DNA of 64,000 nucleotides from Nonomuraea turcica (GTDB lineage: Bacteria; Actinomycetota; Actinomycetes; Streptosporangiales; Streptosporangiaceae), in the NCBI RefSeq assembly GCF_030718205.1, contig NZ_JAUZQF010000001.1:930001-994000 (forward strand), in the 5' to 3' direction. The notes beneath the pieces are model-generated. The model did not search any database. It was not told where the DNA came from and saw only the letters and a list, made by a program, of their open reading frames with translations. Of the stretch, positions 7,724 to 17,573 are shown one piece after another. Each line of letters opens with the position of its first letter. Positions within the stretch are counted from its first letter, which is position 1. A program made the position numbers and the translations under genes.

Positions 7724-8338
7724 GTGTCCGTGCGGCACAACGCTGACTATCTGCTCGACGACGACCGGCGGATCCGGGCCCTTGTCCGGGACAACCCCTG
7801 GGCCACGCTCGTCAGTGCCACCTCCCGAAGCGGGCTCATCGGCTCCCATCTGCCGATCCTGCTCGAGAACGGCCCGGGACTTTCGGTCGTGGGCCACCTC
7901 GGGCGGCCCGACGAGGAGCTGCACGAGCTCGGCGAGCACGAGGTGCTGCTGATCGTCGCGGGGCCGCACGGCTACATCTCGCCGGGATGGTACGGCGGCG
8001 CGGTGGCCGTACCCACCTACAACTACCTGGTCGCCCATCTCTACGGCCGCCCTGAGATACTCGGCCCTGAGGAGGCCTTCCAGGTGCTCACGGACACGGT
8101 CGACCGCTTCGAAGGCGCCATGACGTCGCCGCACAAGGTCGACGACGACTACGCGCGGCGGGTCGCCAAGGGTGTCGCGGCATTTCGTGTGCGGGCGACG
8201 CGCGTGGTGGCCAAGGCGAAGCTCAGCCAGGACAAGCCTGCGGAGACGGCGCACCGGGTCATCCACGCGCTGGAAGGCCACAACCCCGAACTCGCCGGTG
8301 AAATGCGCAAGGTCTGGACTCCTGAGGAGAGCAAATGA
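7724..8338 (+). CDS. PaiB/FMN-binding split-barrel family protein
   Basis: This 204-residue protein matches the PaiB-type FMN-binding family: NPWATLVSATSRSGLIGSHL at the N-terminus, GHLGRPDEE, and the signature SPGWYGG...VPTYNYLVAHLYGR. Bacillus PaiB is described as a negative regulator of sporulation and protease genes; many relatives are probably flavin enzymes. GTG at 7724 is used; GTG 7730 is also possible. Its stop overlaps the next start (ATGA at 8335-8338). Confidence 0.75.
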   Translation: MSVRHNADYLLDDDRRIRALVRDNPWATLVSATSRSGLIGSHLPILLENGPGLSVVGHLGRPDEELHELGEHEVLLIVAGPHGYISPGWYGGAVAVPTYNYLVAHLYGRPEILGPEEAFQVLTDTVDRFEGAMTSPHKVDDDYARRVAKGVAAFRVRATRVVAKAKLSQDKPAETAHRVIHALEGHNPELAGEMRKVWTPEESK

Positions 8339-9819
8339 ACGACACCTTGATCCGTTCCGCCCGGCTCGGCCGGGACGGCGTGCTCGGCGACGTGCTGCTC
8401 TCGGATGGGCGGGTGGCGCGCGTCGGCGGGCGCATTCCTGCCGAGCCCGGCTGGGAGGTGGTGGACGTCGACGGGCGGATGGTGCTGCCCGGTCTCTGGG
8501 ACCACCACGTGCACTTCGACCAGTGGACCATGGCCAGGCAACGCCTCGACCTTTCCGGGGCGCAGTCGGCGGCCGAGGCCGTCCGGCTGGTGGCGGAACG
8601 GCTGCGCGCCAAACCGCCAGAGGCAGGCCTTCCGCTGGTGGGCTACGGGTTCCGGGACGCGTTGTGGCCGGACACGCCCCATCGTGACCTGTTGGACGCC
8701 GTGACCCCGTCGGACGTCGCCGTGGTTCTGGTCAGCGGAGACCTGCACTGCTGCTGGGTGAACTCCGCCGCGGCCCGGCGGTACGGTCACGCCGATCATC
8801 CGACCGGCATCCTGCGGGAAACGGAGTGGCAACCGATCGGCGAGGAACTCGCCGACCTGCCCGCCCCGCTGCTCGACGGGTGGGCGAGGGAAGCCACCGC
8901 CGCGGCGGCCGCGCGTGGCGTCGTCGGCGTCGTCGAGCTGGAGGCGCCCTGGTCTCTGGACGCGTGGGTACGCCGGGTGCGCGACGGTAACCGGATGTTG
9001 CGGGTGGCCTGTGGCGTCTGGCCGGGGCGCCTGGATGAGGCGATCAGCCGAGGGCTGCGCACCGGTGACGTGATCCCCGGCACTGACGGGCTGGTCGAGA
9101 TGGGGCCGTTCAAGGTGATCACGGACGGGTCGCTCAACACGCGAACGGCCTACTGCCACCACCCTTACCCGGGGCTGGACAAGGGCGAGCACCCGTACGG
9201 CATGCTCCTCGTCCCGCCGGACGACCTCGTGAAGCTGATGACCAAGGCTTGGTCGCACGGACTGCGGCCGGCCGTGCACGCGATCGGAGACCATGCCAAC
9301 ACGCTCGCGCTCGACGCGTTCGAGCAGGTCGGCGCGCGTGGCAGCATCGAGCACGCGCAGTTGCTGAGCCGCTCGGACCTGGACCGGTTCGCCGCGCTCG
9401 GTGTGGTTGCGAGTGTCCAGCCCGAGCACGCGATGGACGACCGTGACGTGGCCGACCATCACTGGGCAGGGCGGACCGACCGGGCGTTCCCGTTCCGTGC
9501 GTTGCACGCTGCCGGTGCTCGTCTGACTCTGGGGTCCGATGCCCCTGTGGCCCCGCTGGACCCGTGGGTCTCGATCGCCGCGGCCGTGCACCGGAGCCGG
9601 GACGGGCGGGAGCGGTGGCACGCGGAGCAGGAGATCCCGGTCGCGCAGGCCCTGGCGGCCTCCACCCGCACGGGCAGGGCGTGGCTCGCGGAGGAAGATC
9701 CCGCGGATCTCATCGTGGTCGACGCCGATCCCTACACCGCCTCGCCCGACGCGCTCCGGGAGATGTCCGTCGCCGGCACCATGCTCGACGGCCGCTGGAC
9801 CTGGCGGAAGGGGATCTGA
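8335..9819 (+). CDS. Amidohydrolase-3 (YtcJ-like) family metal hydrolase
   Basis: This 494-residue protein is translationally coupled to the preceding gene. It has the metal-binding HxH near the start of the barrel (LPGLWDHHVHF, His58 and His60), a Lys-containing FKVITDGSLN motif, an HAIGDHAN motif, and the closing Asp in LGSDAPV, in the order expected of amidohydrolase-3 enzymes. Substrate is unknown; family members cleave amides, formamides and cyclic ureas. It runs convergent to the PucR-like gene and may share substrates with the adjacent operon. Confidence 0.8.
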   Translation: MNDTLIRSARLGRDGVLGDVLLSDGRVARVGGRIPAEPGWEVVDVDGRMVLPGLWDHHVHFDQWTMARQRLDLSGAQSAAEAVRLVAERLRAKPPEAGLPLVGYGFRDALWPDTPHRDLLDAVTPSDVAVVLVSGDLHCCWVNSAAARRYGHADHPTGILRETEWQPIGEELADLPAPLLDGWAREATAAAAARGVVGVVELEAPWSLDAWVRRVRDGNRMLRVACGVWPGRLDEAISRGLRTGDVIPGTDGLVEMGPFKVITDGSLNTRTAYCHHPYPGLDKGEHPYGMLLVPPDDLVKLMTKAWSHGLRPAVHAIGDHANTLALDAFEQVGARGSIEHAQLLSRSDLDRFAALGVVASVQPEHAMDDRDVADHHWAGRTDRAFPFRALHAAGARLTLGSDAPVAPLDPWVSIAAAVHRSRDGRERWHAEQEIPVAQALAASTRTGRAWLAEEDPADLIVVDADPYTASPDALREMSVAGTMLDGRWTWRKGI

Positions 9820-9825
9820 CTCGGA

Positions 9826-11316
9826 TCACCCGTTGAGCAGCCGGACCCGGCACGCCATCTGCAGGGCGAAGCGCGTGTCCGGGTCGGTCAGATCCGCTCC
9901 GAGCGCCTCGGTGATCCAGCGCAGACGGTAGGCGACCGCGTTCGGGTGCAGGTGCAGGACCTCGGCAGCCCGGGTCGGCGAGCATTGGGCGTCAAGGTAC
10001 GCGGACAACGTCGTCAGCCCCACCCGGGAGCGTGCCGCGCCGAGAGCGTCCAGCGGGGCCAGCATTTCGCTGAGGAGGTTCCGGCTCAGGGGCGAGGAGT
10101 ACAGGTCGGCCAGGATCCGGCGCAGGCCGGTGGCGTCGGCCTCGACGAGGGCGCCGCGGCGACCCGTGGCGTGGGCGGAATCGGCCGCTACTCGAGCTTC
10201 GGCCGCGGACTGGCGCAACCCGTCCGGGCCGGTCTGTGGCGTGCCGAGACCTCCCGTGATCACGATGTCGCCGCGATCGGTCAGGACGTCGATCAGCCGT
10301 CCGACTTCCGTACGTACCTGCCGGTGCAGTTCTGCCCCCGCCGGTCCGGTGCGCACGATGATCAGATCGCCGCCCAGCCGCGCTACGTGCCAGGCGCCCG
10401 GCCTGGCGTGGAGGACCTGCAGCGCCGACAACTCGGCCTCCTCCAGCACCTGCCTGGCCCGGACCAGCGAGGACGTCTCGGCGTCTTCGACCTGGAGCCA
10501 GGCCACCACGTGGGCCTGCTCCACGGGGAAGTCGAGCTGGAAGGCCTGCTCGACGAGTTGCGGCAACTGCGCCCGATCGCACAGCACGAGCTGCACGATG
10601 AGCCCCGCCCGGGTGAGCGCGGGCGCGAAGCGGCGGTTGAGCTCGCGTTGCCGGAGCCGCGAGACGAGCGCGGCGATCGCCGGGAGGGCCACACGGGTGG
10701 CGTCGTCGTCGAGGTCCGGCACGAGCCTGGCCACCAGGTGCCGGCCGACGACGACCGCGCCGGGGTCGGCCTGGTCGGTCGGTCTGGTCTCGTCGAGGAC
10801 GAGCCGGCAGCCCAGCGCCTCGGACACGGCGTCCAGCAGCAAGCGCACCGCGTCCGGGCCTTCCAACTCGGCGGCCTGCTGGGCGGCGCGAATCGCGGCC
10901 GCCGCGCGGGCCAGCGCGTCGGAGGCGCCGCCTCGTACGAAACGGTCGATGTCGAGCAGGAGCTCGGCTCCGTCGCGACCGTCGTCGAGCCCCAGCACGG
11001 GCAGCCGCGCCCGCTCGGCCAGTCGCGTGGCCGTGATCGGCAGCTCTCGAACGGCCGCGAACACCAAGCCTGCCGCGTCGCGCGCGGCCGCCTGGCGGAT
11101 CGCGACATCGATCTCGTAACTGGAGATCGGCTCCGATCCGAGGATCACGATGAGGCTCTCGGCGGGCACGCGGTCCAGCGCGGCCAGCGTGTCGGCGGCC
11201 GTGACGTGCTGGATGGGCGTGTCGGTTGCAGGGCCCGCGAGCAGCATGAGCCCGAACCGCAGGTGATGCCGCAACAGCTCCGTAACCGTCGCCGAAGTCA
11301 TTTGTGTCACGAGCAC
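9826..11316 (-). CDS. PucR-family transcriptional regulator
   Basis: This 496-residue regulator has an N-terminal PucR (purine catabolism regulator) domain, a central degenerate GGDEF-like region and a C-terminal PucR helix-turn-helix (LSAYLDAQCSPTRAAEVLHL followed by HPNAVAYRLRWITE). It is divergent from the DUF917-hydantoinase-ABC operon, 67 bases away, and is its likely regulator. The start is uncertain: GTG 11316, GTG 11310 or ATG 11301. Confidence 0.85.
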   Translation of the reverse strand: MLVTQMTSATVTELLRHHLRFGLMLLAGPATDTPIQHVTAADTLAALDRVPAESLIVILGSEPISSYEIDVAIRQAAARDAAGLVFAAVRELPITATRLAERARLPVLGLDDGRDGAELLLDIDRFVRGGASDALARAAAAIRAAQQAAELEGPDAVRLLLDAVSEALGCRLVLDETRPTDQADPGAVVVGRHLVARLVPDLDDDATRVALPAIAALVSRLRQRELNRRFAPALTRAGLIVQLVLCDRAQLPQLVEQAFQLDFPVEQAHVVAWLQVEDAETSSLVRARQVLEEAELSALQVLHARPGAWHVARLGGDLIIVRTGPAGAELHRQVRTEVGRLIDVLTDRGDIVITGGLGTPQTGPDGLRQSAAEARVAADSAHATGRRGALVEADATGLRRILADLYSSPLSRNLLSEMLAPLDALGAARSRVGLTTLSAYLDAQCSPTRAAEVLHLHPNAVAYRLRWITEALGADLTDPDTRFALQMACRVRLLNG

Positions 11317-11383
11317 AGTTTGCGCAGAAGTGTTGTGTTCCCGCTATATGGGCTCCCTGCGGGGACGCCTCCACAATCGACGC

Positions 11384-12487
11384 ATGCAGCCAGCTAGTGA
11401 CAACGACGTGGGCCAGCTGACCGAGAGCGACCTGCCCGCGCTCGCGCGTGGATGCGCGATCCTGGGCACGGGTGGCGGCGGATCGGTGGAGACCGCCATC
11501 CCCAGCGCCCTGCAGGCGCTGCGCGACCACGGCCCGGTCCGCATCGTGCGCCTGGCCGAGCTCGACGACGACGCCCTCGTCGTGCCCATGGCCAGCATCG
11601 GCGCCCCGACGGTCGGACACGAGATGCTGGCGAGCGTCGACCAGCCGAAGCGGCTGCGCGACGAGATCGAGCGGCTCGCCGGCCGGCCGATCTCAGCGAT
11701 CATGGCGGGTGAGATCGGCGGCAGCAACGGCGTCGAACCGGTCGGCTGGGCCGCCGAGCTCGGCGTGCCGTTGCTCGACGCCGACGGCATGGGCCGGGCC
11801 TTCCCTGAGCTGCAAATGGTGTCGATGCACGTCGCCGGGCTGTCAGCGGACGTGGTGGTCATGGCCGACGTCGTGGGGAACGTCGCGGTGCTCCGGCCGA
11901 TCGACGCGGTCTGGTCCGAGCGGCAGGCGCGGGCGGTCTGCGTGGCCAGCGGCGCCAGCTCGATGATGGCCAACTACCTCATGACGGCGAGCCAGGCGAG
12001 GGGCGCGGTCATCGAGGGCAGCATCTGCGCGGCGCTCGCCATCGGGCGAAGCATCGCTGAGAGCACCGGCGACCCGGTCGCCGGGCTGGCGGGCCGCCTG
12101 GACGCCCGGCGGCTCGTCGACGGCAAGATCGTCGAGGTCGAGCGGCACACCGGCGGCGGCTTCGTCCGCGGCTCGGTCGTCGTCGACGGCACCGGCGCGG
12201 ACGCCGGCCGCATGGTCCGCATCGAGATCCAGAACGAGAACCTGGTCGTCTTCGAGTCCGGCGAGGTACGCGCGAGCGTCCCCGACCTGATCACCGTGGT
12301 CGACACGCAGACCGCGGACGCCATCTCCACCGAGATGCTCCGCTACGGCCAGCGCGTCAGCGTGCTGGCCTGGCCGTGCGACCCGCTCTGGCGCACCGAA
12401 CGCGGGCTGGCGGTCGTGGGACCGCGGGCCTTCGGCTACAACCTCGACTACCGGCCGATTGAGGAGCTCGTCCATGCCGGCATCTGA
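11384..12487 (+). CDS. DUF917-family protein (thiohydantoin desulfurase-like)
   Basis: The 367-residue protein starts with LARGCAILGTGGGGSVETAI, the glycine-rich signature of the DUF917 family, and contains AGEIGGSNGVEP and ASGASSMMANYL. Members are typically encoded beside hydantoinase/oxoprolinase proteins, as here, and one characterised group acts on S-methyl thiohydantoin. It is the first gene of a ten-gene operon; the next gene starts inside its 3' end. ATG at 11384 is chosen because it begins the homologous sequence and has CACAAT 6 bases upstream. Confidence 0.8.
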   Translation: MQPASDNDVGQLTESDLPALARGCAILGTGGGGSVETAIPSALQALRDHGPVRIVRLAELDDDALVVPMASIGAPTVGHEMLASVDQPKRLRDEIERLAGRPISAIMAGEIGGSNGVEPVGWAAELGVPLLDADGMGRAFPELQMVSMHVAGLSADVVVMADVVGNVAVLRPIDAVWSERQARAVCVASGASSMMANYLMTASQARGAVIEGSICAALAIGRSIAESTGDPVAGLAGRLDARRLVDGKIVEVERHTGGGFVRGSVVVDGTGADAGRMVRIEIQNENLVVFESGEVRASVPDLITVVDTQTADAISTEMLRYGQRVSVLAWPCDPLWRTERGLAVVGPRAFGYNLDYRPIEELVHAGI

Positions 12488-14048
12488 CCTCGGACGCGAG
12501 CTGAAGATCGGGATCGACGTCGGCGGCACGAACACCGACGCGGTGGTGCTCGACCGATCCGAGACGATCGTCGCCCGCGCCAAGCGGCCCACCACATCGG
12601 ACGTCCGGACCGGCATCGGGCAGGCCCTGTCGGCGGTGCTGGGCGCGCTCGGCGAGCGCGAGCGCGAGGTGGGGCGGATCATGCTCGGCACCACCCACGC
12701 CACCAACGCTCTGCTGCAGCGGCGCGGGCTCGGCCGGGTGGCGGTGATCAGGCTGGGCGCCCCGGCCGGCACGGCCGTCGCCCCGCTGACGACCTGGCCC
12801 GCGGATCTCGCGGAAACCGTCTCGGCCGGCTCCGTCATGGTCGGCGGCGGCCACTTCGTCGACGGCTGGCCGATCGCGCCGCTGGACCGCGACGCCATCC
12901 GCCGCTTCCTGGCATCGGTGGCGGACCGTGCCGACGCGGTGGCGGTCACCGGCATCTTCAGCCCCGCCGCCGGCGACCAGGAGCAGGAGGTCGCCGCGCT
13001 GGTCCACGACGAGCTCGGCGCCGGTGTCGCAGTTTCCATGAGCCATGAGATCGGCTCGCTCGGCCTGCTGGAGCGGGAGAACGCCACTGTGCTGAACGCG
13101 GCGCTCTACCGGGTGGCCGGTGAGGTGACGCAGGCCCTGGACGCCGTGCTCGCCGAGCGCGGGCTGGACGTGGCGGCCTTCTTCGCCCAGAACGACGGCA
13201 CGCTGATGGCGCTCGACTACGCCTCCCGCTACCCGGTGCTGACGATCGGCTCGGGGCCGGCCAACTCGATCCGCGGCGCCGCGTTCCTGTCCGGTGTGGA
13301 CGACGCCATCGTCATCGACGTCGGCGGCACCTCCACCGACCTCGGCGTGCTGGTGCGCGGGTTCCCGCGGGAGTCGTCGTTCGCGACGGTCATCGGCGGG
13401 GTGCGGACGAACTTCCGGATGCCGGACATCCTCAGCGTGGCGGTCGGCGGCGGCACGATCGTCGGCGGGACCCCCGACGATCCCGCCGTCGGGCCCGTCT
13501 CGGTGGGCTTCCGCATCACCTCAGAGAGCCTGGCGTTCGGCGGCGACACGCCCACGCTCACCGACGCGGCCGTGCTCGCCGACCGGGTCGCGCTCGGCAC
13601 GCCGCACAAGTCGCCGGCCCAGGTCCGCACCCTGCTGAGGTCCGCTCTGGACGCCGCCGACGGCATCATCGCTGACGCGGTGGACCAGATGTCGCTCGGC
13701 AGGAAGGACCGGCCCGTCGTCGCGGTCGGCGGCGGCGCGTTCCTGGTGCCCGACAGGCTCGCCGGGGGCGCCAAGGTGCTGCGTCCCGACCACGCCGACG
13801 TGGCCAACGCGGTGGGCGCCGCCATCGCGCTGGTCAGCGGCCGGTGGGAGACCCTCGCTCCGGCCGGTGACGGCCGCCGCAAGGCCATCGAGGACGCCGG
13901 CGAGAAGGCCGTCCGGCGGGCGGTCCAGGCAGGGGCCGATCCCGACGCGGTGCAGGTGATCGAGATCACCGAGACGCCACTGTCCTACCTGCACGAGCCC
14001 GCGGTGCGGATCAACGTCAAAGCCGCGGGCCCCCTCGGCTGGCTGTGA
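12474..14048 (+). CDS. Hydantoinase/oxoprolinase family protein (HyuA-like)
   Basis: This 524-residue ATP-grasping protein has the ASKHA-type N-terminal motif (IGIDVGGTNTDAVVLD), an N-terminal hydantoinaseA/oxoprolinase region with GTTHATNALLQR, and a second phosphate motif (VIDVGGTSTDLGVL). Relatives open hydantoin or 5-oxoproline rings with ATP. It is shorter than HyuA of two-subunit enzymes and has no HyuB partner nearby; DUF917 is the constant neighbour. It overlaps the DUF917 gene by 14 bases, with GAGGAG upstream. Confidence 0.85.
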   Translation: MPASDLGRELKIGIDVGGTNTDAVVLDRSETIVARAKRPTTSDVRTGIGQALSAVLGALGEREREVGRIMLGTTHATNALLQRRGLGRVAVIRLGAPAGTAVAPLTTWPADLAETVSAGSVMVGGGHFVDGWPIAPLDRDAIRRFLASVADRADAVAVTGIFSPAAGDQEQEVAALVHDELGAGVAVSMSHEIGSLGLLERENATVLNAALYRVAGEVTQALDAVLAERGLDVAAFFAQNDGTLMALDYASRYPVLTIGSGPANSIRGAAFLSGVDDAIVIDVGGTSTDLGVLVRGFPRESSFATVIGGVRTNFRMPDILSVAVGGGTIVGGTPDDPAVGPVSVGFRITSESLAFGGDTPTLTDAAVLADRVALGTPHKSPAQVRTLLRSALDAADGIIADAVDQMSLGRKDRPVVAVGGGAFLVPDRLAGGAKVLRPDHADVANAVGAAIALVSGRWETLAPAGDGRRKAIEDAGEKAVRRAVQAGADPDAVQVIEITETPLSYLHEPAVRINVKAAGPLGWL

Positions 14049-14075
14049 GCCGGCCACCGTAAGAAAGAGGACACC

Positions 14076-15728
14076 ATGATCACCACCTCTCGCCGCAGGC
14101 GGACGGCCCTGATGTGCTGCGGCCTCGCCGTCGCGGCCACCGTGGCCACCGGCTGTGGCGCGTCCTCCGGGCCGCCCGCGAGCGAAGCCAAGGGCGGCGG
14201 CATCCTCAGCGTCGGCGTCACCGCCTCGCTCGGACGGCTCAAGTCACTCAACCCGCTGGCCGACAACCTGTACGGGTCGTGGATCGCTCGCCAGCTCATC
14301 TACCCCGCGCTGGTCCAGCTCGACGGCACTCAGCTCAAGCCCGCCTGGGCGAGCAAGTGGGACGTGTCCGGCGACGGCCGCGTCTACACCTTCCACCTCC
14401 AGCCGGGCAGCTGGTCCGACGGCAAGCCCATGACCGCGCACGACGCCGCGTGGACGGCGACGTTCGAGCTGGAGCACGCCGGTGACGCGGCCGGGCTGGT
14501 CTCGTTCGCGCTGGAGGGCGTGAAGAGCGTCAAGGCCGCGGACGACCGCACGCTCGTGGTCACGTACGAGGAGCCCGTCGCCGAGAGTGTGCTCACCCTG
14601 TTGGCCAACTTCCACGTGCTGCCCAAGCACGTTTACGAGCCGCACGCCGCCGGCGACGGCTCCAAGATGACGGCCTTCCGACCCGAGGACAAGCTGCCTG
14701 TCGTAGCCGGCGGGCCCTTCACCGTGACCGAGTTCCAGTCCGACGGCACGACGATCTTCGAGCCCAACAAGGGCTACTACGGGGCGGCCCCACGCGTGCA
14801 GGCGGTAGGCCTGAGAGTGTTCCAGAACGACGAGGGCCTGGCCCAGGCGCTGCGGGCAGGCGACGTGGGCTGGGGCTACGGCGGCGGCTCCGCCGTGGCG
14901 GCCTCGGTGAAGGGCGCGGCCGGCGTCGAGGTCGTCTCCTCACCCTCACAGGAGGTGGCCCTTCTGAACATCAACTCCAACCCCAAGAAGCGGGATGCCC
15001 CCGAGCTCCGGGAGGTGAAGGTCCGCGAGGCCATGTCGCTCGCGATCGACCGCAAGGAGCTGATCGAGGTCGCACTCAACGGGTACGGCGAGCCGGGCCG
15101 CAGCGTCCTGGCGCCCTTCCTGGCGACCTGGATCCCGCAGGACCTCCAGCCCGACCCGCATGACACCGCCAAGGCCAACGCCATCCTCGACGAGCTCGGT
15201 TACAAGCGCGGCGCCGACGGCGTGCGGGTGACCCCCGGCGGCGACCGGATGGCGTACTCGATGATCGTGTGGGAGGAGATCACCAGGGTCGCCGAGATCC
15301 TCCAGAAGAACCTGGCGGAGGTCGGCATCGAGGTGAAGCCGGACATCGCCCCCGACTACACGGCCGCGGTGACCGCGCCCGACGGCAAGTACCTCGACTT
15401 CGACATGGCTTTCTCCTACTGGACCGAGAGCCCGGACCCGGGTGGCGTGCTCCGTGTCTACAGCTGTGACAGCTGGGGCAGCGTGAACTTCGCCGGCTAC
15501 TGCGACAAGACGTTCGACTCCCTCCTCGCCGACCAGCGCGGCATGCTCGACCAGGCGAAACGGCAGGAGGCCGTCGCCACCCTGCAGAGGATGCTGCTGC
15601 GCGACAGCAGGGCCGCGCTGCCGCTGTACCACGCCGAGACCGTGCACGTGGTCGCCAAGGGCTGGACCGGCATCGACACCGACAGGTTCGGGCCCGACCT
15701 CTGGACCCAGATCCACCGAGGTCAGTGA
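14076..15728 (+). CDS. Family 5 extracellular solute-binding lipoprotein (Dpp/Opp type)
   Basis: This 550-residue protein has a signal peptide with a lipobox ending at Cys27 (VATVATGC) after a basic start. The binding domain has the family 5 pattern (GRVYTFHLQPGSWSDGKPMT, then AMSLAIDRKELIEVALNGYG). It captures peptides or related solutes outside the membrane for the permeases encoded next. The gene lies 27 bases after the hydantoinase gene, with AAGAAAGAGG before its ATG. Confidence 0.92.
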   Translation: MITTSRRRRTALMCCGLAVAATVATGCGASSGPPASEAKGGGILSVGVTASLGRLKSLNPLADNLYGSWIARQLIYPALVQLDGTQLKPAWASKWDVSGDGRVYTFHLQPGSWSDGKPMTAHDAAWTATFELEHAGDAAGLVSFALEGVKSVKAADDRTLVVTYEEPVAESVLTLLANFHVLPKHVYEPHAAGDGSKMTAFRPEDKLPVVAGGPFTVTEFQSDGTTIFEPNKGYYGAAPRVQAVGLRVFQNDEGLAQALRAGDVGWGYGGGSAVAASVKGAAGVEVVSSPSQEVALLNINSNPKKRDAPELREVKVREAMSLAIDRKELIEVALNGYGEPGRSVLAPFLATWIPQDLQPDPHDTAKANAILDELGYKRGADGVRVTPGGDRMAYSMIVWEEITRVAEILQKNLAEVGIEVKPDIAPDYTAAVTAPDGKYLDFDMAFSYWTESPDPGGVLRVYSCDSWGSVNFAGYCDKTFDSLLADQRGMLDQAKRQEAVATLQRMLLRDSRAALPLYHAETVHVVAKGWTGIDTDRFGPDLWTQIHRGQ

Positions 15729-15729
15729 C

Positions 15730-16698
15730 ATGAACCGCGGCGAGTACGTCGTCAGGAGGTCGGCGTCCGCGGCGGCCACCGTCGCGGCGGCCGTGACGAT
15801 CAACTTCGTCCTCTTCCGCGCCGCGCCGGGCGACGCCTCCACGCAGTACCAGATGTGCCGCACGTGCAGCGCTGAGTTCCGCGACTACCTCCGTGCGGAG
15901 CTCGGCCTGGACCGCCCGCTCATGGAGCAGTTCGCCCGCTACGTGACGGCGTTGTTCCGCGGCGACCTGGGCTACTCGTTCCAGACCCGGCGGGCGGTGT
16001 GGGACGAGCTGGCCGGACCGCTGGCCAACACTCTTCCCATGGTGGGCGTCGGGCTGGCGCTCGGACTGGGGCTCGGCCTGCTCATCGGCGTGGTCGCGGC
16101 GTGGCGGCGCGGCACGGTCGCCGACTGGGGGCCGTTGTCGGCCTCGATGTTCCTCTCCGTGCTGCCGATCCAATGGATCGGCCTGATGCTCCTGCTGCTC
16201 TTCAGCGGCACGCTGCCGACCGGCGGGGTCGCCGATCCGTATCTGCGCTTCACCGACCCGTCCTGGTGGGAGGTGCTGGCCGACCGGCTGGAGCACATGG
16301 CGCTGCCGTCGCTCGCGATCGGGTTGGCCTGGTGCGGCTCGTGGGCGCTGATCACCCGGTCGGCGCTGCTCGGCGCCCTGGGCGAGGACTACGTCCGCAC
16401 CGCCCGCGCGAAGGGGCTGTCGAGCTGGCGGATCGTCCGCCGCTACGCCCTGCCCAACTCGATGCTCCCGATCACCACCTTGATCTTCCTGACGTTCGGG
16501 TACATCGTCGCCGGTTCGCTGCTGGTGGAGACGGTGTTCTCCTATCCGGGGATCGGGCTGGTGCTCTACCAGGCGGTGCAGAACCGCGACTACGCCGTGC
16601 TCCAGGGCGGATTCCTGCTGCTGACCGTCTCCATCGTGCTGGCGAACCTGCTGGCCGACCTGCTCTATCTCCGGCTCGACCCGAGGATCAGGACATGA
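15730..16698 (+). CDS. ABC transporter permease, DppB/OppB type
   Basis: This 322-residue permease has the N-terminal segment and extracellular region of DppB-type subunits (LGLDRPLMEQFARYVTALFR) and the cytoplasmic EAA loop (DYVRTARAKGLS). About six membrane segments are predicted by eye. The ATG lies one base after the binding-protein stop; the end overlaps the next permease by ATGA. Confidence 0.93.
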   Translation: MNRGEYVVRRSASAAATVAAAVTINFVLFRAAPGDASTQYQMCRTCSAEFRDYLRAELGLDRPLMEQFARYVTALFRGDLGYSFQTRRAVWDELAGPLANTLPMVGVGLALGLGLGLLIGVVAAWRRGTVADWGPLSASMFLSVLPIQWIGLMLLLLFSGTLPTGGVADPYLRFTDPSWWEVLADRLEHMALPSLAIGLAWCGSWALITRSALLGALGEDYVRTARAKGLSSWRIVRRYALPNSMLPITTLIFLTFGYIVAGSLLVETVFSYPGIGLVLYQAVQNRDYAVLQGGFLLLTVSIVLANLLADLLYLRLDPRIRT

Positions 16699-17573
16699 CC
16701 GTGCTCCGCGGGCACCCGGGCGGCGCTCTCGGGGCCGGCCTGCTGGCGGCGATCGTCATCGGGGCGGTGCTTGCGCCGCTGATCGCCCCATTCGGCTTGC
16801 GGGAGAAGGCCGGCGCGGTTTACCAGCCACCGTCGTGGCCGCACCCGCTGGGCCTCGACGACGCCGGCGTCGACATGGTGACCCTGCTCCTGTGGGGCGC
16901 GCGGACGTCGTTGCTCGTCGGGTTCGCCGCCGCGTTGATCGCGGTCGTCGTCGGCGGGGCCGTCGGGCTGATCGCCGGCTATGCCGGTGGCCGGACGGAC
17001 GCGGTGCTGATGCGCGTCACCGACTACATGCTGGTCATCCCCGACATCCCACTGCTGCTGATCGTCGCGGCCATCTGGGGACGCAGCATGACCGGAGTGA
17101 TCCTGATCATCGGACTGTTGTCATGGCCCCGGCTGGCCAGGGTCGTGCGTGCCGAGGCCCTGAGCGTGCGGGAACGCGCCTACGTCCAGCGCGCGCTCAC
17201 CATCGGGGCCGGGAGCCTGCGGATCGTTGGCACCCATGTGCTCCCGCACGTGACGCCGTTGCTCCTGACCCTGGCGATCTTCGCCGTCGGCAATGCCATC
17301 CTGGTCGAGACCGCCGTCGCCTTCCTCGGCCTGGGCGACCCATCGGCTGTCTCCTGGGGGCGGCTGATCCAGAACGCCTTCGCCGGCCAGGCCGTCTCGC
17401 GGGGCGCCTGGTGGGCGATCGTGCCGCCGGGCCTCGCCGTCGGCTTCCTCATCCTGTCGTGCACGCTGATCGGTCGCGCGCTGGAAGACCACCTCAACCC
17501 GCGGCTGCGCAGCGGCTATCTGTCGGTACGCACGTTCCGCGTCGTGACGACGCCGACGAGAGGTGAGCCCTGA
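16695..17573 (+). CDS. ABC transporter permease, DppC/OppC type
   Basis: The 292-residue second permease has the HPLGLDDAGVDM sequence of DppC subunits and an EAA loop (RERAYVQRALTIGAGSLRIV). It pairs with the DppB-type subunit to form the channel. Starts and ends overlap neighbours by 4 and 1 bases. Confidence 0.93.
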   Translation: MTVLRGHPGGALGAGLLAAIVIGAVLAPLIAPFGLREKAGAVYQPPSWPHPLGLDDAGVDMVTLLLWGARTSLLVGFAAALIAVVVGGAVGLIAGYAGGRTDAVLMRVTDYMLVIPDIPLLLIVAAIWGRSMTGVILIIGLLSWPRLARVVRAEALSVRERAYVQRALTIGAGSLRIVGTHVLPHVTPLLLTLAIFAVGNAILVETAVAFLGLGDPSAVSWGRLIQNAFAGQAVSRGAWWAIVPPGLAVGFLILSCTLIGRALEDHLNPRLRSGYLSVRTFRVVTTPTRGEP